Below, piece after piece: positions 43,685 to 55,332 of a stretch of 64,000 nucleotides of DNA. The DNA comes from Bacteroidales bacterium. GTDB taxonomy: Bacteria > Bacteroidota > Bacteroidia > Bacteroidales > G3-4614. Both the position numbers and the translations under genes were made by a program. The stretch lies in contig SUXK01000001.1 of assembly GCA_015061035.1 (NCBI GenBank), positions 186,001-250,000 of the forward strand. The letters run 5' to 3'. Below the pieces are notes generated by a model that was not told where the DNA came from, did not search any database, and worked only from the letters and a program-made list of their open reading frames with translations. The number at the start of each line of letters is the position of its first letter. Position 1 is the first letter of the stretch.

Positions 43685-44144
43685 AAAAGTATATAAAACT
43701 CGACAGAAGGATGACATTCTATAATGTTGTCCTTTTGTCGTGTTAAAAAATATCTGCACTATTGTTATAGGCAAACTATAATTAAAGAACAAAACTTCTT
43801 AATAGAGGAATAAAAAAAGCGAGGAGAAATCTCTCGATTTATCCTCACTCAACCAATTTATAAACTAAACGAAAATATATAACACTATTATGGTTATAAA
43901 CTCTTATTGATACATGCAAAGTTATAACCAAAAGAGTAGTGAGGCAATACTTAAAAAAGAGTATTTTGCATAGAAAATAACCAACTATTGGTAACAAAAA
44001 ATTGGTATTGGAGATAAATATACAATAAAGAAGAAAAATAATTGAGAATAAATCATTCTCAATACAATATATGAGTATGTTTCAACGTTATAATGTTGCA
44101 CATTATAACATTTAATAAAAACGACTGAAATAAAATATCAAACT
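43685..44144. other. 460-base gene-free region rich in inverted repeats
   Basis: Besides the ilvC hairpin it holds five dyads: 43821-43846 (10 bp, one mismatch), 43891-43899 with 43922-43930 (9 bp, perfect), 43980-43992 (5 bp), 44041-44063 (9 bp, perfect) and 44087-44109 (10 bp, perfect). GTTATAA recurs in several arms. No ORF of note. It is probably the control region of the polysaccharide-export gene. A possible -7 element TATGTTTC at 44076-44083 is not a full match. Confidence 0.6.
43701..43740 (+). terminator. hairpin after ilvC
   Basis: A 17-bp stem (43701-43717 with 43724-43740, three G-T pairs), loop TCTATA. It is followed by TGTTAAAAA, so the U-run is poor. Probably the operon end. 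Confidence 0.6.
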
Positions 44145-46737
<2,593 letters not shown>

Positions 46738-46808
46738 CGGTTGGTGGATGATCTATTTGCTTGATTGCTTGATGAATTTCCCCTATACAATTATTAATGT
46801 AGATACTC

Positions 46809-46839
46809 TTGTGTAATTATAAAAAAAATATTAATTTTG
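46809..46839 (+). promoter_or_regulatory. rpsP promoter
   Basis: TTG at 46809-46811, 20 nt, TAATTTTG at 46832-46839. Leader about 36 nt. Confidence 0.7.
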
Positions 46840-46881
46840 CAACGCTAAAAAATATAATAACCCTTTAAAAAATTAATTCAA

Positions 46882-47430
46882 ATGGCAACAAAAATCAGAT
46901 TGCAACGTCACGGACGCAAAGACGCTCCTTTTTATCACATTGTAATCGCCGATAGCAGGGCACCACGAGATGGTAAGTTTATTGAAAGGATAGGTTCATA
47001 TAATCCGAACACTAATCCTGCTACAATAAATTTGAACTTCGACAGGGCTTTATATTGGTTACAAACAGGTGCGCAACCAACAGACACAACTCGTAACATT
47101 CTTTCAGCACAAGGAGTGCTTATGAAAAAACACCTTCTTGGTGGAGTTGCTAAAGGTGCGTTCACAGCAGAAGAGGCTGAAAAACGTTTTGAGGCTTGGA
47201 TGTCAACTAAACAAAAAGGAGTTGAAACAATCAAAGCTCAATTAACTGCAGCAAAAGCAGAAGAGGTAAAAAAACGTCTTGATGCAGAGAAAGCAGTAAA
47301 TGCAGCAAAAGCAGAAGAGGTATCTAAAAAACGTGCAGAGAAAGCAGCAGAATTAGCTGCAGCAGCAGCTGAGGCAGTAGCCGAGGCTACTGAAGAGGCT
47401 CCAGCAACAGAGGAGACTCCAGCAGAATAA
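46882..47430 (+). CDS. rpsP: 30S ribosomal protein S16 with long C-terminal extension
   Basis: A 182-residue protein. Residues 1-80 are canonical S16 ([39 protein letters not shown], then the [19 protein letters not shown] region). About 100 more residues follow, first helical and then an Ala/Glu/Lys-rich low-complexity tail (about 115-182). E. coli S16 is only 82 residues; long tails of this type are known in Bacteroidetes S16. The tail is probably disordered or coiled and surface exposed. Confidence 0.96.
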   Translation: MATKIRLQRHGRKDAPFYHIVIADSRAPRDGKFIERIGSYNPNTNPATINLNFDRALYWLQTGAQPTDTTRNILSAQGVLMKKHLLGGVAKGAFTAEEAEKRFEAWMSTKQKGVETIKAQLTAAKAEEVKKRLDAEKAVNAAKAEEVSKKRAEKAAELAAAAAEAVAEATEEAPATEETPAE

Positions 47431-47450
47431 TAAATATCTCAATGAACAAG

Positions 47451-47482
47451 AAAAGCAATCATCTTACGATGGTTGCTTTTTT
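47451..47482 (+). terminator. rpsP terminator
   Basis: A 12-bp stem (47451-47462 with 47469-47480, one G-T pair), loop CTTACG, followed by T residues. Confidence 0.85.
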
Positions 47483-47648
47483 GTTTCTCAACTCTTTGCA
47501 TTTAACCGCTTTAATGACTATAATGACACTAAATACTTTATTCTCTGTTTCTCTAATAATAAATTTTAATAAAGTGGGGTTTGCTATATATAAACTCAAA
47601 AAAAAATGCTAACTTCGCAAAAGGAATAAAAATAAACATTATTATATT

Positions 47649-48098
47649 ATGAGTATTTTAAAAGAAGGATTACCTGTTGGTTTAGCATGCGACCATGCAG
47701 GATTTGAGGCAAAAGAGGTTATAAAGTCTCTATTGTTGGATATGGGAATTGAGGTTCAAGACTTTGGTTGTTACTCAACAGAGAGCGTTGATTATCCCGA
47801 TTTTGCACACCCATTAGCATCGGCAGTTGAGGCAGGAGATTGCTATCCAGGTTTCGCAGTATGCGGAAGCGGTAACGGAATTAATATGACACTAAACAAA
47901 CATCAAGGTATTCGTTCTGCTTTATGTTGGAGTGAGGAGATTGCATCATTGGCACGTCAGCACAACGATGCAAACGTATGTGTAATGCCAGGAAGATTTA
48001 TCCCTGAAGAGACAGTGAAAGCAATAGCAAAGATATTCTTGAATACCGACTATGAGGGTGGACGTCATCAACGTCGTATTGATAAGATACCTTTGTAA
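47649..48098 (+). CDS. rpiB: ribose-5-phosphate isomerase B
   Basis: A 149-residue RpiB/LacAB-family enzyme interconverting ribose 5-phosphate and ribulose 5-phosphate. Seen: GLACDHAGFEAKEVI (phosphate-binding and base His/Asp), the catalytic CGSGNGINM, and HNDANVCVMPGRFI. Length is normal. Monocistronic; a TAACTTCG box at 47610-47617 may be the -7 element. It ends at the strong palindromic terminator at 48177. Confidence 0.95.
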   Translation: MSILKEGLPVGLACDHAGFEAKEVIKSLLLDMGIEVQDFGCYSTESVDYPDFAHPLASAVEAGDCYPGFAVCGSGNGINMTLNKHQGIRSALCWSEEIASLARQHNDANVCVMPGRFIPEETVKAIAKIFLNTDYEGGRHQRRIDKIPL

Positions 48099-48176
48099 AA
48101 TAAATTCAATGTAATAGACTATATTGGAGTGTATATTTTATTACTAAACAGATAATAACCCTAATATAGATAATGA

Positions 48177-48204
48177 AAAACGGCTACCAATTGGTAGCCG
48201 TTTT
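48177..48204. terminator. bidirectional terminator
   Basis: A 28-bp perfect palindrome: 12-bp arms AAAACGGCTACC/GGTAGCCGTTTT around AATT. It lies between rpiB (+) and the sulfotransferase gene (-), with A and T runs suited to both directions. Confidence 0.92.
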
Positions 48205-48226
48205 ATCTGTATAATGATTTCTGTTA

Positions 48227-49342
48227 TTAATCCTTGTTTCCCAAATTATAATCCCATTGTTTAAGAGCATATCCCCAATGTTTATCAACCAATTCAACGG
48301 TTTCGGGTTTATACTTATAAGCATTCTTTTTATGACCTCTCTTTTTGCCAATGTAAGCCTCAATAGCATCTTTTGCCTCATCCCAGCCACCAAGTGAAAG
48401 TTTCTCATAAATCTCTTTAGTTTTACCAAAAGGATCAGCCTCAAAATCTTCAAATCTAAGTTCTACAAGGTTACCCTCAGGAATAAGATCTTTGTCAGCC
48501 TCATAACGATTATATAATCGAGTGTAGGTTTCCAAAATATCTTTATCTAACTCCTCCATTGAGTAATCTTGCAATTTAAGGGGTTGAATGGTTTTAGAGA
48601 AGAAGTTGCGTGTAGACTCCAATACAGTGTATGGGTTGCGAACTAAATATATAAATTTAGCATTTGGGAACATCTTCAATAATAGTTTTACCCTGCCAGT
48701 ATTTGGTGGATTTTTAGATAGGTATCTTTTACCCTTAGTATCCCAAACCGAGGTCTTTACCAAACGCTCATAACACTCTTTAAAAGAAGTTTTCTCCTCT
48801 TCAGTGATAGTCTCAAATAAAAGATATTTGCTTCTGTACTCTTCTGTATCTTGAGGGAAAATCCAAAAATTATAGTATGAGTATGGTGACATATTTGACA
48901 ATGCAAATTCCTCCTCTTGAGGTTGGTCTGTACTCAACTCCATATTATCGGCTTCGCGTTTTGCAGGCATAGCCAATGCAGCCATCTTTTTGAAGAACCA
49001 CTTTATGGTAAACATCATAAAAGGGAAGACTGTCTGGTAAGTTGTAGTGTAACCAAACTGTTTGTCACAAGCAAAAACGTTGTGAACAAAAGTAGTTCCG
49101 CTTCTCCAGTGCCCAATAATAAATAGAGGAGAGTCGTTAAGTTTTGTATTGCCTAATTTCTTTTTATATCTCCTGTTCTCAATAAAATTTATTGAACTTA
49201 AAATACGACATATAAGTTTAGTAAAACGATATTTACTTTTGTACTTTTTGTCAACTCTTCTTCCTTCGCATACACCTTTAAAGGTACTCCACGATGCACC
49301 AACTAAAGTGTTTGCAGGAAGTTTCTGAAAATTAAATCCCAT
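48227..49342 (-). CDS. sulfotransferase (PAPS-dependent)
   Basis: A 371-residue Sulfotransfer_3-type protein. The 5'-phosphosulfate loop is IIGHWRSGTTFVHN (residues 75-88, Gly77-Thr84). The 3'-phosphate motif is YLVRNPYTVLESTRN (Arg235, Ser243). The LSKNPPNTGRV segment carries a conserved Lys-Asn. Together these identify a PAPS-using enzyme. It is the last gene of a run that makes PAPS (cysD, cysN, cysC) and disposes of PAP (cysQ), 10 bases after cysN. It resembles, from memory, the gut Bacteroides enzyme that sulfonates cholesterol and steroids (BT_0416). The acceptor here is not shown by the sequence; a lipid or glycan is possible. Confidence 0.9.
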   Translation of the reverse strand: MGFNFQKLPANTLVGASWSTFKGVCEGRRVDKKYKSKYRFTKLICRILSSINFIENRRYKKKLGNTKLNDSPLFIIGHWRSGTTFVHNVFACDKQFGYTTTYQTVFPFMMFTIKWFFKKMAALAMPAKREADNMELSTDQPQEEEFALSNMSPYSYYNFWIFPQDTEEYRSKYLLFETITEEEKTSFKECYERLVKTSVWDTKGKRYLSKNPPNTGRVKLLLKMFPNAKFIYLVRNPYTVLESTRNFFSKTIQPLKLQDYSMEELDKDILETYTRLYNRYEADKDLIPEGNLVELRFEDFEADPFGKTKEIYEKLSLGGWDEAKDAIEAYIGKKRGHKKNAYKYKPETVELVDKHWGYALKQWDYNLGNKD

Positions 49343-49352
49343 TCTCTTGTTC

Positions 49353-51020
49353 TTAAATTAATGATTCAACATTCTCTGCAATATTGCCCTCTTTAGCATT
49401 GCAAACAACTACATCGTTATCTGCTAGACCATTTACAACAATTACAGAGTAACCTTGTTGAGCAATTTTTTTAGCAATAGTCATTGCATCTTGTTTGCTC
49501 TCTACATCGTTTGCGTTAATAACAACAGGCATAGCCCCAATATCAAACAAGCGGCGTTCAAGAGTGTAAGTAAACTCATTTAGGCACTCGTTATTATCAG
49601 AGTTAACCACAAAAACTTTACCATCAACACCAGTAAGTTTCTTGCGGTCAGCAACAGAAACAAGTGACCTTCCTTCTCTCATTGCTGCTTTGTCCTCTTG
49701 GGTTATTTTTGAAGTAAGATCTTTATCATCAACTTCGCCAATAATCATACCAACAGCCGAGGTGTTGTTTGTTATAGGATCTATAATAATGAATGAACCA
49801 CAATTTTTATTCTTAGTATAGGGATCAAAGAATATAGGCTCGTTAGTAACAAAAACAGCCTTGCCAATTTCGTTTAATGATAGAGCCTTGCAATCTGATT
49901 TCTCCATAGTATTCACATCAACTTTGTAACGAATTTGGTCAATTCTTACGCGTGTTGTGTGAGTGGTTTGTTTGATGAAGTATTGTTGATCGGGATTCAT
50001 ACCCTTCTCGTCCATCCATACCAACATAGCCTCAAAGTTACGACTTACGATTGGTTTGTTATTTGTATGAACAATCATCTCTCCACGAGAGATGTCAATC
50101 TCGTCCTCAAGAGTGATAGTTACTGATTGAGGAGGGAAAGCGCAATCAATCTCTCCTTCGTATGTATGAATACCTTTAACTCTTGAAGTTTTACCTGAAG
50201 GAATAGCCATAACCTCATCACCTTTGCGAACAATGCCTGATGCAACTTTTCCGCAGAAACCTCTAAAATCGAGGTTGGGGCGAAGAACATATTGAACGGG
50301 GTATCTAAAATCGTTAAAGTTGTTGTCGTTTGCAATCTCAACAGTCTCAAGGTAGTCAAGTAGAGGAATACCATCAAACCAAGGGGTATTATCCGATTTA
50401 TTTACTACGTTATCTCCTTTAAGAGCCGATAGAGGGAAACATTTAACATCGGGTATATTCAAAGGCGCAATAAAGTCTGTATAATCCTTAACAATCTTGT
50501 CGAAAACCTCTTTGCTGTAATCAACAAGGTCCATTTTGTTTACAGCCAATATAACGTGCTTAATACCCAAAAGCGATACTAAATATGAGTGACGACGAGT
50601 TTGTGTAATAACGCCAGTACGAGCATCAACCAATATAATTGCAAGGTTGGCAGTAGAACCACCAGTAATCATATTACGAGTATATTGCTCGTGTCCTGGA
50701 GTGTCGGCAATAATAAATTTGCGTTTGTTGGTAGAGAAGTAACGATAAGCAACGTCAATGGTAATACCTTGCTCACGTTCGGCCTTTAAACCATCCAACA
50801 AAAGAGCGTAGTCAATATTGTTTTCTCCAGCATTACCAACACGCTCACTATCTCTCTCAAGAGCATCTAACTGGTCCTCGTATAATTTTTTACTATCAAA
50901 AAGAAGTTTACCAATGAGAGTTGATTTTCCATCATCAACCGAACCTGCGGTAAGAAGACGTAAAAGGTCTTTCTTTTCGTCTTGATCTAAAAACTCTTTA
51001 ATATTTAATGTTTGACTCAT
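49353..51020 (-). CDS. cysN: sulfate adenylyltransferase, GTPase subunit
   Basis: A 555-residue EF-Tu-like GTPase that powers ATP sulfurylase with CysD. Seen: the P-loop [15 protein letters not shown] (26-40), [20 protein letters not shown], and domains II/III ([16 protein letters not shown]). There is a C-terminal stretch of about 100 residues ([25 protein letters not shown] and [16 protein letters not shown]) that resembles a shortened APS-kinase-like region without its P-loop. CysC is supplied by a separate gene. It lies 25 bases after cysD. Confidence 0.95.
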   Translation of the reverse strand: MSQTLNIKEFLDQDEKKDLLRLLTAGSVDDGKSTLIGKLLFDSKKLYEDQLDALERDSERVGNAGENNIDYALLLDGLKAEREQGITIDVAYRYFSTNKRKFIIADTPGHEQYTRNMITGGSTANLAIILVDARTGVITQTRRHSYLVSLLGIKHVILAVNKMDLVDYSKEVFDKIVKDYTDFIAPLNIPDVKCFPLSALKGDNVVNKSDNTPWFDGIPLLDYLETVEIANDNNFNDFRYPVQYVLRPNLDFRGFCGKVASGIVRKGDEVMAIPSGKTSRVKGIHTYEGEIDCAFPPQSVTITLEDEIDISRGEMIVHTNNKPIVSRNFEAMLVWMDEKGMNPDQQYFIKQTTHTTRVRIDQIRYKVDVNTMEKSDCKALSLNEIGKAVFVTNEPIFFDPYTKNKNCGSFIIIDPITNNTSAVGMIIGEVDDKDLTSKITQEDKAAMREGRSLVSVADRKKLTGVDGKVFVVNSDNNECLNEFTYTLERRLFDIGAMPVVINANDVESKQDAMTIAKKIAQQGYSVIVVNGLADNDVVVCNAKEGNIAENVESLI

Positions 51021-51045
51021 CTTCTAAAAAATTAAAAACAGGTTC

Positions 51046-51954
51046 TTAAAAATATCCTTCTCTCTTCTTTTGTTCCATACTTGCCTCTTGGTCAAAGTCA
51101 ATAACGCGAGTAGTACGTTCTGATTTAGTTGTAATCATCATCTCTTCAACAATCTTTTCAATAGTATCAGCCTCTGATTCAACAGCACCAGTTAATGGAT
51201 AACAACCCAAAGTACGGAAACGAACCATCTTCATCTCAGCCTTTGCTCTCATCTCTTCTGGCATACGATCATCATCCGCTAAAATCAAGTTGCCGTCAAC
51301 ATTAACCACTGGACGCTCTTTGGCGTAGTATAGAGGAACAATAGGAATGTTTTCCAATCTAATGTATTGCCAAATATCCAACTCTGTCCAGTTTGATAGA
51401 GGGAATACTCTGATAGACTCTCCCTTTTGAACTTTTGCGTTGTATATATCCCAAAGTTCAGGACGTTGGTTTTTAGGATCCCATTTGTGGAAACGGTCAC
51501 GGAACGAGAATATTCTCTCTTTTGCACGAGATTTCTCCTCATCCCTTCTTGCTCCACCAAAAGCAGCATCAAATTTATGTTTGTCAAGAGCCTGTAAAAG
51601 AGCCTGAGTTTTCATAACATCGGTGTGAACTTTACTTCCGTGAGTAAAAGGACCGATACCTGCTTCGTAAGCCTCTTTATTATACTCAACAATTAAATTC
51701 CAACCAAACTCTTTTGCATATTTATCGCGGAACTCAATCATCTCTTTAAATTTCCATTTAGAGTCGATGTGCATTAAAGGAAATGGAACACGACCGGGGG
51801 CAAAGGCTTTCTCTGCAAGGCGAACCATAACAGAAGAGTCTTTACCGATAGAGTATAGCATAACAGGGTTTTCAAACTCTGCCGCAACCTCTCTAATGAT
51901 ATGAATTGCTTCCGCTTCAAGTTCTTTTAGGTGACTTAAATTGTATTCTTTCAT
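51046..51954 (-). CDS. cysD: sulfate adenylyltransferase, catalytic subunit
   Basis: A 302-residue PAPS-reductase-family (PP-loop) enzyme that forms adenylyl sulfate from ATP and sulfate. Seen: [20 protein letters not shown] (PP-loop), [21 protein letters not shown] and [15 protein letters not shown]. The ATG at 51954 gives exactly 302 residues, the E. coli length. A longer frame to 52008 starts upstream of the -7 box at 51986-51993 and is rejected. It begins a cysD-cysN-sulfotransferase segment that has its own probable promoter. Confidence 0.96.
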   Translation of the reverse strand: MKEYNLSHLKELEAEAIHIIREVAAEFENPVMLYSIGKDSSVMVRLAEKAFAPGRVPFPLMHIDSKWKFKEMIEFRDKYAKEFGWNLIVEYNKEAYEAGIGPFTHGSKVHTDVMKTQALLQALDKHKFDAAFGGARRDEEKSRAKERIFSFRDRFHKWDPKNQRPELWDIYNAKVQKGESIRVFPLSNWTELDIWQYIRLENIPIVPLYYAKERPVVNVDGNLILADDDRMPEEMRAKAEMKMVRFRTLGCYPLTGAVESEADTIEKIVEEMMITTKSERTTRVIDFDQEASMEQKKREGYF

Positions 51955-51985
51955 ACTTAATAATAAATGTTTCAGAAATATTCTG

Positions 51986-51993
51986 CAAAGATA
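51986..51993 (-). promoter_or_regulatory. -7 box of cysD
   Basis: TATCTTTG on the minus strand, 31 nt before the cysD ATG. It suggests that cysD-cysN-sulfotransferase can be transcribed apart from the upstream genes. No TTG was found at the usual distance. Confidence 0.55.
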
Positions 51994-52106
51994 CAAATAA
52001 CTCCTCATATATTAAGCACTTTATATATATTTTATATATAAAAGGGGATTTATAGAGATAAAATTATACTCTAAAGATGTAAAAATCTTATACTCTTAAT
52101 AAAAGA

Positions 52107-52142
52107 AATAGCGAAGTACAAATATATTTGCACTTCGCTATT
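52107..52142 (-). terminator. terminator between the unknown membrane gene and cysD
   Basis: An 11-bp stem AATAGCGAAGT/ACTTCGCTATT (52107-52117 with 52132-52142), followed on the minus strand by TTCTTTTATT. Together with the cysD -7 box it divides the cluster into two transcripts. Confidence 0.7.
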
Positions 52143-52160
52143 ATGTTGTGTTCGCTTAAA

Positions 52161-52853
52161 TTATTTTCTACTTTTAACGGCTGCTAAAGCGAGTATTACG
52201 CCAAGGGCAACTCCCAATAGAGCGGCAAAGAGAACTCTCATCTCTTGCGGAAGAAGAAATGTAATTGTGTGTGCCGGATACCAAAAGAAGGGTATTGTCT
52301 TTTTAAATACAAAACCCCATTGAACTTTCCAGTTTAGTTCACTTATGTACTTGCTAAAAGGAATTGGGGTAATAAGTGCCTTTAGTGAACCTCCATTATT
52401 CAAAATATGAGTATCGGTAATCTTGTGGAATGTCATAAATACTGGAGCAAAAATAGTATTCATTGCTACAGAAATTGCTAATGCAACCAATACTTTATTT
52501 AAGCACAACTCTCCAGCAAGCATCTTAGTGGCATTCTCCATACCAGCCACCTCCATAAATACAGGCACACCAGTAGAAAATATAGTCATTGCCATACCAA
52601 TACAAATGCCTAACACTCCCCAAATAACCATACGAGGTATAAGACCAAAAGTCTTAGTAATATATTTGCCATTTGAGATTCTCATACCAATCATCTCGCC
52701 CATGGTAGAGAGTATGGCAAACTTCAAGAAACTCATTACTATTGCGTGTTCCGAGTTGAATGTTTTATACCACTCGTAAACTGCATCGCATACAAAGAAG
52801 GGTAAAAACAGTGCAACAACAATAACAATAAAAACTAAATCACTCTTTTTCAT
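52161..52853 (-). CDS. multi-pass membrane protein of unknown function in the cys cluster
   Basis: A 230-residue integral membrane protein. Hydrophobic segments are at about 6-24 (VFIVIVVALFLPFF), 38-58, 72-95 (MVIWGVLGICIGMAM), 115-138 (VLVALAISVAMNTIF), 178-195 and 205-225 (LFAALLGVALGVILALAA). This gives about five or six helices, ending in KSRK. I do not recognise a family. It lies 8 bases after cysC and is followed by a terminator. Its place inside a PAPS/sulfotransferase cluster suggests transport of a sulfur compound or of the sulfonated product or its acceptor, which is inference. Confidence 0.82.
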   Translation of the reverse strand: MKKSDLVFIVIVVALFLPFFVCDAVYEWYKTFNSEHAIVMSFLKFAILSTMGEMIGMRISNGKYITKTFGLIPRMVIWGVLGICIGMAMTIFSTGVPVFMEVAGMENATKMLAGELCLNKVLVALAISVAMNTIFAPVFMTFHKITDTHILNNGGSLKALITPIPFSKYISELNWKVQWGFVFKKTIPFFWYPAHTITFLLPQEMRVLFAALLGVALGVILALAAVKSRK

Positions 52854-52861
52854 ATCTATTA

Positions 52862-53461
52862 TTACAATGCTATTCTGTTTTTAATAATATCTTTAAGTTT
52901 TGTAATACACTCTTCAATAGTAAATTTTGAGGTGTCAATCTCTGCAAAAGGATTTTCGGGAGCCTCAAAGGGGGCAGATATACCTGTGAAATCTTTAATA
53001 ATACCAGCCCTTGCTTTCTTGTATAGGCCTTTTACATCGCGTTGTTCACAAACTTCAAGAGGGGTGCTTATAAATACCTCAAGAAAATCATTCTCACCAA
53101 TAATTTCGCCAGCCATTTTCCTAACCTCGTTTGTAGGACTTATAAATGATGCTATTGTGATTATACCGCTATCTGCAAAAAGTTTAGCAACCTCCGCAAT
53201 ACGGCGAATATTCTCTTTGCGATCCTCCTCCGAGAACCCAAGATTATTATTAATACCAGTTCTAATGTTGTCGCCATCCAAAAGCCTGCACACGTAACCT
53301 TCATTGTGTAGTTCTCTCTCAAGTGCTATGGCTAAGGTACTTTTGCCTGAACCTGAGAGGCCAGTAAACCAAAGAACAACACCACGTTGGTTGAGAAGTT
53401 TTTCTCTGTCATTACGTTGAAGCATTCTGTCGAATATGGGATATATATTTTCAGTTGGCAT
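52862..53461 (-). CDS. cysC: adenylylsulfate kinase
   Basis: A 199-residue APS kinase that phosphorylates APS to PAPS. Seen: the P-loop GLSGSGKSTLA (34-44), LLDGDNIRTGINNNLGFSEEDRKENIRR (DGDNxR motif), and FISPTNEVRKMA. It is a stand-alone enzyme, unlike CysNC fusions. It lies 24 bases after the SLC13 transporter and 8 bases before the unknown membrane protein. Confidence 0.96.
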   Translation of the reverse strand: MPTENIYPIFDRMLQRNDREKLLNQRGVVLWFTGLSGSGKSTLAIALERELHNEGYVCRLLDGDNIRTGINNNLGFSEEDRKENIRRIAEVAKLFADSGIITIASFISPTNEVRKMAGEIIGENDFLEVFISTPLEVCEQRDVKGLYKKARAGIIKDFTGISAPFEAPENPFAEIDTSKFTIEECITKLKDIIKNRIAL

Positions 53462-53485
53462 ATACTTTTATATTTAAAGTTATTA

Positions 53486-55321
53486 TTAAGGTAAATTAAC
53501 GGGAATATTGGTTAAACTTCCCCAATAAATAAGGGGTACAAATATAGTTGTTATTATTAAGCATATAATACTCAAAGGAACACCAATTTTCATAAAGTCC
53601 ATAAATTTGTATCCACCAATACTTTGAACAATAAGGTTTGTTTGATATCCAATAGGAGTAGAGAAACTTGCTGATGCTGCCATACAAATGGTTATAAAGA
53701 ATGGCATTGGGTCTATTCCTAAATTATTAGCCATAGAGAGTGCTACGGGATATGCCAATGCGGCAGCAGCATTATTTGTGATAAACTCTGTAATAATTGT
53801 TGTTACAAAATATAGAGTGGCAATCATACCAATAGGTCCTAAATCCCCTGAAATATTTATAAGAGTGCTTGCGATGGCGTCTGCAATACCTGAATTCTGC
53901 ATGGCTGATGATATGGCAAATGCCGATGCTATGGCAATCAGAACATCCCAACTTACAAACTTGGTATATTTTTTTGCAGGGTAGAGTTTAAATAGGGTCA
54001 TCGCAAAAAGAGCCAATGATGCAAAGAAAAACATATCCAACTTCATACCATTAAGGCGTGGTAGATACTCTCCGCATGTTGCGCCGGCAACCATAAGAAT
54101 TAGAATTATCAGGGCTGCCCATTTTCTATTCTTCTTCATAGGAGCCTCGTAATCACTTACATCTGACATTAGATGAAAAACACTACTCTCGCCCCATGCA
54201 CCAATAAATGAGTTATCGGTAAGAAGTAGCAAGTCATCACCCTCTTCAAATTTTACATCTTCAAATCCCGATGTTATAGTCTTTCCATCTTTTTTAATTG
54301 CTATAATAGCAGCACCATATCGTCTTTGAAAATTAAATTCCTTTAAAGTTTTTCTCAGACCTGGGAAACGAGGAGCAAGAACAACCTCAACAACTTTCTC
54401 TGCTTTTTTTATAAAGTCAGGGTCTGCATCTTTAATAGAGGTTAAAGTAATGCCCTCTGTCTTTGTAAGGTTTTCAATATGTATGCTCCTACCGGAGATT
54501 AATAGAGTATCCCCCTCTTCAAGAGTTATCTCTTTCTCTGATATATCAATAAATTCGTTATTCCTTTTAATGGCCGCTATATCGTTTTGAGCTAAAAGAT
54601 TACTATGTCCATTTATTACATTACTTCCAATAAAAGGACTATTCGTGTTAATTGCGAATTCAAAATAGAACTCTTTGGTTTCATTGTCTTTGCTTCTGTT
54701 TGAGATCTCTTTCTCATTAGGTAGCCATCTTTTAGATGTTGCAAAAATATATAACAAACCAATAATAAGGGTTATAATTCCTATGTGAGATATTTCAAAC
54801 ATTTTCATTGTATATCCATCTTGATCCATCATACCAGCTACCACAAGGTTGGTTGATGTTCCAATTAGAGTACAAGTACCTCCTAATATGGTTGCATAAG
54901 AGAGGGGGATAAGAAATTTCTTAACAGGCATTTTATAGAACTCTGCCCATTTCTTTACGATAGGAGCAAAAATAACCACAATAGCCGTATTATTTAGCAG
55001 TGATGATAGAACAGCAACAATAGGCAACATTCTAACTTGGGTAGCAAAAACAGTACTCTTCTTTTGAGGAAGAATAAGTTTTATTAAGTAATCCAATGCA
55101 CCTGAACGTCTAACGCCTTCGCTGACCAAAAATAGTATAGCAACGGTAATCATACCCTTGTTGCTGAAACCTTGAATCATCTCTTTTGGTGAGATGATGC
55201 CAAAAGTCATAAATATAATGGCAACCAGCAGTAGTGTAAGTCCTGGCCTCATTCTGTCTGTTGCCAAAACAGCAAGCATTGCCACAATCACACACAATAC
55301 AAATATAGCTTCAAGACTCAT
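53486..55321 (-). CDS. SLC13-family (DASS) permease with central TrkA-C domains, probable sulfate transporter
   Basis: A 611-residue inner-membrane protein with two hydrophobic halves. Two soluble TrkA_C/RCK_C-like domains lie between them (about 205-290 and 300-385; GDTLLISGRS and GDDLLLLTDNSF). The substrate motifs are ATILGGTCTLIGTSTNLV in the first half and SFSTPIGYQTNLIVQ in the second, each with the SNT-like turn of the DASS family. With cysQ and cysC around it, sulfate is the likely cargo. I start at the ATG at 55321; the frame continues two codons to a TTG. Confidence 0.9.
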   Translation of the reverse strand: MSLEAIFVLCVIVAMLAVLATDRMRPGLTLLLVAIIFMTFGIISPKEMIQGFSNKGMITVAILFLVSEGVRRSGALDYLIKLILPQKKSTVFATQVRMLPIVAVLSSLLNNTAIVVIFAPIVKKWAEFYKMPVKKFLIPLSYATILGGTCTLIGTSTNLVVAGMMDQDGYTMKMFEISHIGIITLIIGLLYIFATSKRWLPNEKEISNRSKDNETKEFYFEFAINTNSPFIGSNVINGHSNLLAQNDIAAIKRNNEFIDISEKEITLEEGDTLLISGRSIHIENLTKTEGITLTSIKDADPDFIKKAEKVVEVVLAPRFPGLRKTLKEFNFQRRYGAAIIAIKKDGKTITSGFEDVKFEEGDDLLLLTDNSFIGAWGESSVFHLMSDVSDYEAPMKKNRKWAALIILILMVAGATCGEYLPRLNGMKLDMFFFASLALFAMTLFKLYPAKKYTKFVSWDVLIAIASAFAISSAMQNSGIADAIASTLINISGDLGPIGMIATLYFVTTIITEFITNNAAAALAYPVALSMANNLGIDPMPFFITICMAASASFSTPIGYQTNLIVQSIGGYKFMDFMKIGVPLSIICLIITTIFVPLIYWGSLTNIPVNLP

Positions 55322-55332
55322 AATCAAAGATT

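Noticed and set aside
43891-43930. Invertible capsule promoter
   Set aside because: The perfect arms enclose only 22 bases, too few for a promoter, and no recombinase gene is near. It is treated as a dyad or operator instead.
51955-52008. N-terminal extension of cysD
   Set aside because: It begins upstream of the -7 box at 51986-51993; the ATG at 51954 yields the standard 302 residues.
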